Shown here: one piece after another, positions 61,630-64,000 of the stretch
Layout of the letters: every line of letters starts with the position of its first letter
How positions within the stretch are numbered: position 1 is the stretch's first letter
NCBI GenBank assembly: GCA_910578325.1
Contig: CAJTQT010000004.1
Coordinates: 1-64,000 of the forward strand
DNA: 64,000 nt
Direction of reading: 5' to 3'
DNA from: an uncultured Christensenella sp.
Lineage (GTDB): Bacteria; Bacillota; Clostridia; Christensenellales; CAG-917
The notes under the pieces: model-generated
The model's input: only the letters and a program-made list of their open reading frames with translations
What the model was told of the DNA's origin: nothing
The model's database searches: none
Program-made: the position numbers and the translations under genes

Positions 61630-63243
61630 TTATTTGGCATATTCCACACTGCGAACTTCACGTATAACGTTGACCTTGATCTGTCCGGGATACTCTAATT
61701 CGTTTTCGAGTTTCTCGGCTATTTCTTTTGCAAGGAAAACCGTATTCGCGTCGTTTACTCTCTCGGGTTTTACCATAACGCGGATTTCCCTGCCCGCCTG
61801 CACTGCAAACGTCTGATCCACTCCGTCAAAAGATTTTGCAATCTCTTCGAGTTTCTCGATTCGTTTAACGTAATTTTCAAGCGATTCGCGTCTTGCACCG
61901 GGACGCGCGCTCGATATAGCGTCCGCCGCCTGTACGATAACCGCGTCGATAGTAGTAGGTTCGATATCGTTGTGGTGCGCCGCTATAGCGTGTATGACGT
62001 CGCCGTTCTCGCGGTATTTCTTTGCGATTTCAACACCGAGTTGAATATGCGTGCCTTCCAGTTCGTGGTCGACGGCCTTTCCTATATCGTGGAGAAGTCC
62101 CGCTCTGCGCGCGATTCTGGGGTCGATACCCATTTCAGAAGCCATAATCGACGCAAGCGACGCAACCTCTATGGAATGCTTCAATACATTCTGGCCGTAA
62201 CTCGTACGGTATTTAAGTCTGCCGAGAATCTTGATAATTTCGGGATGCAAGCCGTGAACGCCAACTTCGAAAGCCGCCTCTTCGCCCGCTTCTTTTATGC
62301 CCGCTTCCACTTCGCGGCGAACCTTGTCGACCATCTCCTCGATTCTCGCGGGATGGATACGTCCGTCGGTTATAAGTTTTTCGAGAGTGAGTCTTGCAAC
62401 TTCGCGTCTTACGGGATCGAAACTCGAAAGAGTGATAACGTCGGGAGTATCGTCAATTATAAGGTCCACGCCCGTCGCGCTTTCGAGAGCGCGGATGTTT
62501 CTTCCCATACGTCCTATAATTCTGCCCTTCATCTCGTCGTTGGGAAGAGCAACGACCGATACGGTGTTCTCCGTCGCGTGGTCGGCGGCGCAACGCTGTA
62601 TTGCCTGCGAGATTATGTTTCTCGCCTCTTTCTGCGCGTTCTCCTTAGACTCCGCAATTATCGCTTTCGCATCCTGCGCGGCGTCTTTTTTAACTCCTTC
62701 CAGCAAAGCGGATTTGAGTTCCGCCGCGGCGTCTTCCTTTGTCATTCCCGAAACTCTTTCGAGTTCCTTTTGCATAATCTCTTTGGAATGGCTCAGTTCG
62801 TCCTCTATGCCTTTAAGCCTTTCTTTCGTTTCTTCGTTCTGCTTCTGAACACGTTCCGCATCTTCGATTTTTCTATCGAGAGTCGCGCTCTTCTTGTCAA
62901 TCAAATCCTCTTTTTTGTCAAGAGCGGATTCTTTCTGCGCGAGTCTGTTTTCGGTACGTTGCCAATCCTGTTTGCGCTCCTTAGTTTCCTTTTCAAAGTC
63001 GTCGCGCATCCTGTTCATCTGTTCTTTCGCTTCGATAAGACCGTCTTTACGTATGGTCTTTGCTTCCAAATTTGCTTCTTCGATAATCCTCGCCGCCTCA
63101 CGCTTTGCGTTGCCGATTTTGTTCATCGAGTAGGATTTAAAAACAAAAAAGCCTATCAATGCACCGACTACCGCCGTGGCTATCGCTATACCCGCGATGC
63201 CGCCCGCGTCGATTGCGGAATTCAATAATCCGAATATGGTCAT
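61630..63243 (-). CDS. rny: Ribonuclease Y
   Basis: 537 aa. Membrane-bound endoribonuclease that starts mRNA decay in Bacillota. Domains in order: membrane helix (about 13-34), a long coiled coil (about 38-200, rich in Glu/Lys/Arg), a KH RNA-binding domain (about 215-280, with GRIIGRMGRNIRALESATG), and an HD hydrolase domain (about 345-440, with HSIEVASLASIMA and LLHDIGKAVDHE). It ends with the family C-terminus (YPGQIKVNVIRE). The ATG has GGAGGTCTCAA. Strong promoter at 63410-63438. recA lies directly upstream, as in many Bacillota. Confidence 0.98.
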   Translation of the reverse strand: MTIFGLLNSAIDAGGIAGIAIATAVVGALIGFFVFKSYSMNKIGNAKREAARIIEEANLEAKTIRKDGLIEAKEQMNRMRDDFEKETKERKQDWQRTENRLAQKESALDKKEDLIDKKSATLDRKIEDAERVQKQNEETKERLKGIEDELSHSKEIMQKELERVSGMTKEDAAAELKSALLEGVKKDAAQDAKAIIAESKENAQKEARNIISQAIQRCAADHATENTVSVVALPNDEMKGRIIGRMGRNIRALESATGVDLIIDDTPDVITLSSFDPVRREVARLTLEKLITDGRIHPARIEEMVDKVRREVEAGIKEAGEEAAFEVGVHGLHPEIIKILGRLKYRTSYGQNVLKHSIEVASLASIMASEMGIDPRIARRAGLLHDIGKAVDHELEGTHIQLGVEIAKKYRENGDVIHAIAAHHNDIEPTTIDAVIVQAADAISSARPGARRESLENYVKRIEKLEEIAKSFDGVDQTFAVQAGREIRVMVKPERVNDANTVFLAKEIAEKLENELEYPGQIKVNVIREVRSVEYAK

Positions 63244-63527
63244 TTGAGACCTCCATTTATATAATCAAAACCATACGCGAAAACACAAAAATATTTCCAA
63301 ATCCGAAAAGAGAATCTATATGTTCGGCAACAAAAACTATGCGTGCCGTAAAACTTAAACAATCTATCTATACGGTTGTTGTTTTCGTAAATATGATTTT
63401 GTCTTAAATAGTATATACTATTTTAAATATTTAGTCAACGGATTAAGGCTATACGCGCATAAAATCAAACGGTGCGGCAGGCAAATTCGACCTGTCATAA
63501 CAAAAAGCCGCAAATATCGCCGAAAAC
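63244..63527. other. Intergenic region between recA and rny
   Basis: Holds the rny promoter (63410-63438), a leader of about 160 bases for rny, and the recA terminator just to the right (63528-63562). Nothing else recognised. Confidence 0.6.
63410..63438 (-). promoter_or_regulatory. Promoter of rny
   Basis: Minus strand: TTGACT (63433-63438), 17-base spacer, TATACT (63410-63415). The -10 lies within the palindromic AGTATATACT. Confidence 0.8.
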
Positions 63528-63562
63528 GCAGTTTATCCGCCCAAAACAGGCGGATAAACTGC
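63528..63562 (-). terminator. Terminator of recA
   Basis: A perfect 14-bp stem GCAGTTTATCCGCC / GGCGGATAAACTGC with a 7-base loop, followed on the minus strand by GTTTTCG. It begins 28 bases after the recA stop. Confidence 0.88.
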
Positions 63563-63590
63563 TTAATAAACTAATTGTGCTTTTTAACTG

Positions 63591-64000
63591 TCAGTTCAAA
63601 CTGTATTTTTCACGCACTTTTGCGTCAAGTTCCGCAAGAATGTCGGGATGATTTTCGAGATACTCAACTGTTTTATCTCTGCCCTGACCGATTTTTTCGT
63701 CGTTATAACTGTACCAACTTCCGCCTTTCTGAACAAAGCCGTTTGCGACCGCAACGTCAAGAATACACGCCGTCAGAGATACGCCTTTTCCGTACATAAT
63801 ATCAAATTCCGCCGTTCTGAAAGGAGGTGCGACTTTGTTTTTTACAATCTTTGCAAGCACGTGGTTTCCTATGACGTCCGAACCGTCTTTAATCGCGTCT
63901 TTTCTGCGTACGTCTATACGCACCGAAGCATAAAACTTCAATGCCTTGCCGCCCGTTGTAGTTTCCGCGCTGCCGTACATAACTCCAACTTTCTCGCGCA
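63591..64000 (-). CDS. recA: Recombinase RecA, C-terminal part (5' end outside the window)
   Basis: The last about 136 codons of RecA, the ATP-dependent strand-exchange protein of homologous recombination and SOS response. The part present covers REKVGVMYGSAETTTGGKALKFY (end of the ATPase core with the DNA-binding loop region and core strand), then VAPPFRTAEFDIMYGKGVS, and the C-terminal domain ending in an EKYSLN tail. The open frame continues past the right edge; the internal Met at 63980 is not the start. Stop followed by a strong terminator. Confidence 0.97.
   Translation of the reverse strand, partial: REKVGVMYGSAETTTGGKALKFYASVRIDVRRKDAIKDGSDVIGNHVLAKIVKNKVAPPFRTAEFDIMYGKGVSLTACILDVAVANGFVQKGGSWYSYNDEKIGQGRDKTVEYLENHPDILAELDAKVREKYSLN

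Overview
The window looks like a chromosomal segment of a low-GC, spore-forming member of the Clostridia, probably an uncultured gut lineage. The evidence is a complete spoIIIAA-AH operon, the Bacillota-type order M24 peptidase - efp - spoIIIA - asp23-like - nusB - xseA - xseB - ispA, recA next to rny (as in Bacillus), tRNA genes with encoded CCA, and strong -35/-10 promoters with purine-rich ribosome binding sites. Nearly everything is on the minus strand, so transcription runs right to left. No species can be named from the sequence alone.

Right part (51.2-64 kb): conserved core. From the right edge: recA (3' end only), rny, a one-domain M24 peptidase, efp, the eight-gene spoIIIA operon, an Asp23/Gls24 gene with nusB, then xseA-xseB-ispA, then a Gly-Cys-Leu tRNA cluster. 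In Bacillus, dxs follows ispA. Here synteny breaks at the tRNA cluster and accessory genes begin.

Left part (0-51 kb): a surface-protein island. Reading in the direction of transcription it holds: a plus-strand four-helix membrane protein with paired histidines (possible di-heme); a 1848-aa LRR protein with a membrane anchor; a 7169-aa protein (one third of the window) with eight beta-helix modules, about 16 MBG-like stalk repeats and a C-terminal dockerin; a 740-aa dockerin protein in the same operon; a paralogous 1562-aa protein with a transmembrane anchor in place of the dockerin; two large lipoproteins (1213 and 2387 aa) of beta repeats; a degenerate EAL-domain protein; and a 370-aa membrane protein whose gene carries a G9 tract. 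The first codons of one more gene lie at the left edge.

Promoters and terminators readable from sequence split the island into units: (a) 1848-aa protein; (b) 7169-aa + 740-aa; (c) 1562-aa; (d) 1213-aa + 2387-aa; (e) EAL-like, probably with the 370-aa protein; (f) the left-edge gene. My main inference is a cell-surface assembly: two dockerin-ended proteins, and a membrane-anchored paralogue whose N-terminal domain could be cohesin-like, with no catalytic domains visible. It would resemble cohesin-dockerin architecture used for adhesion or surface display, not for polysaccharide breakdown. The cohesin assignment is the weak link.
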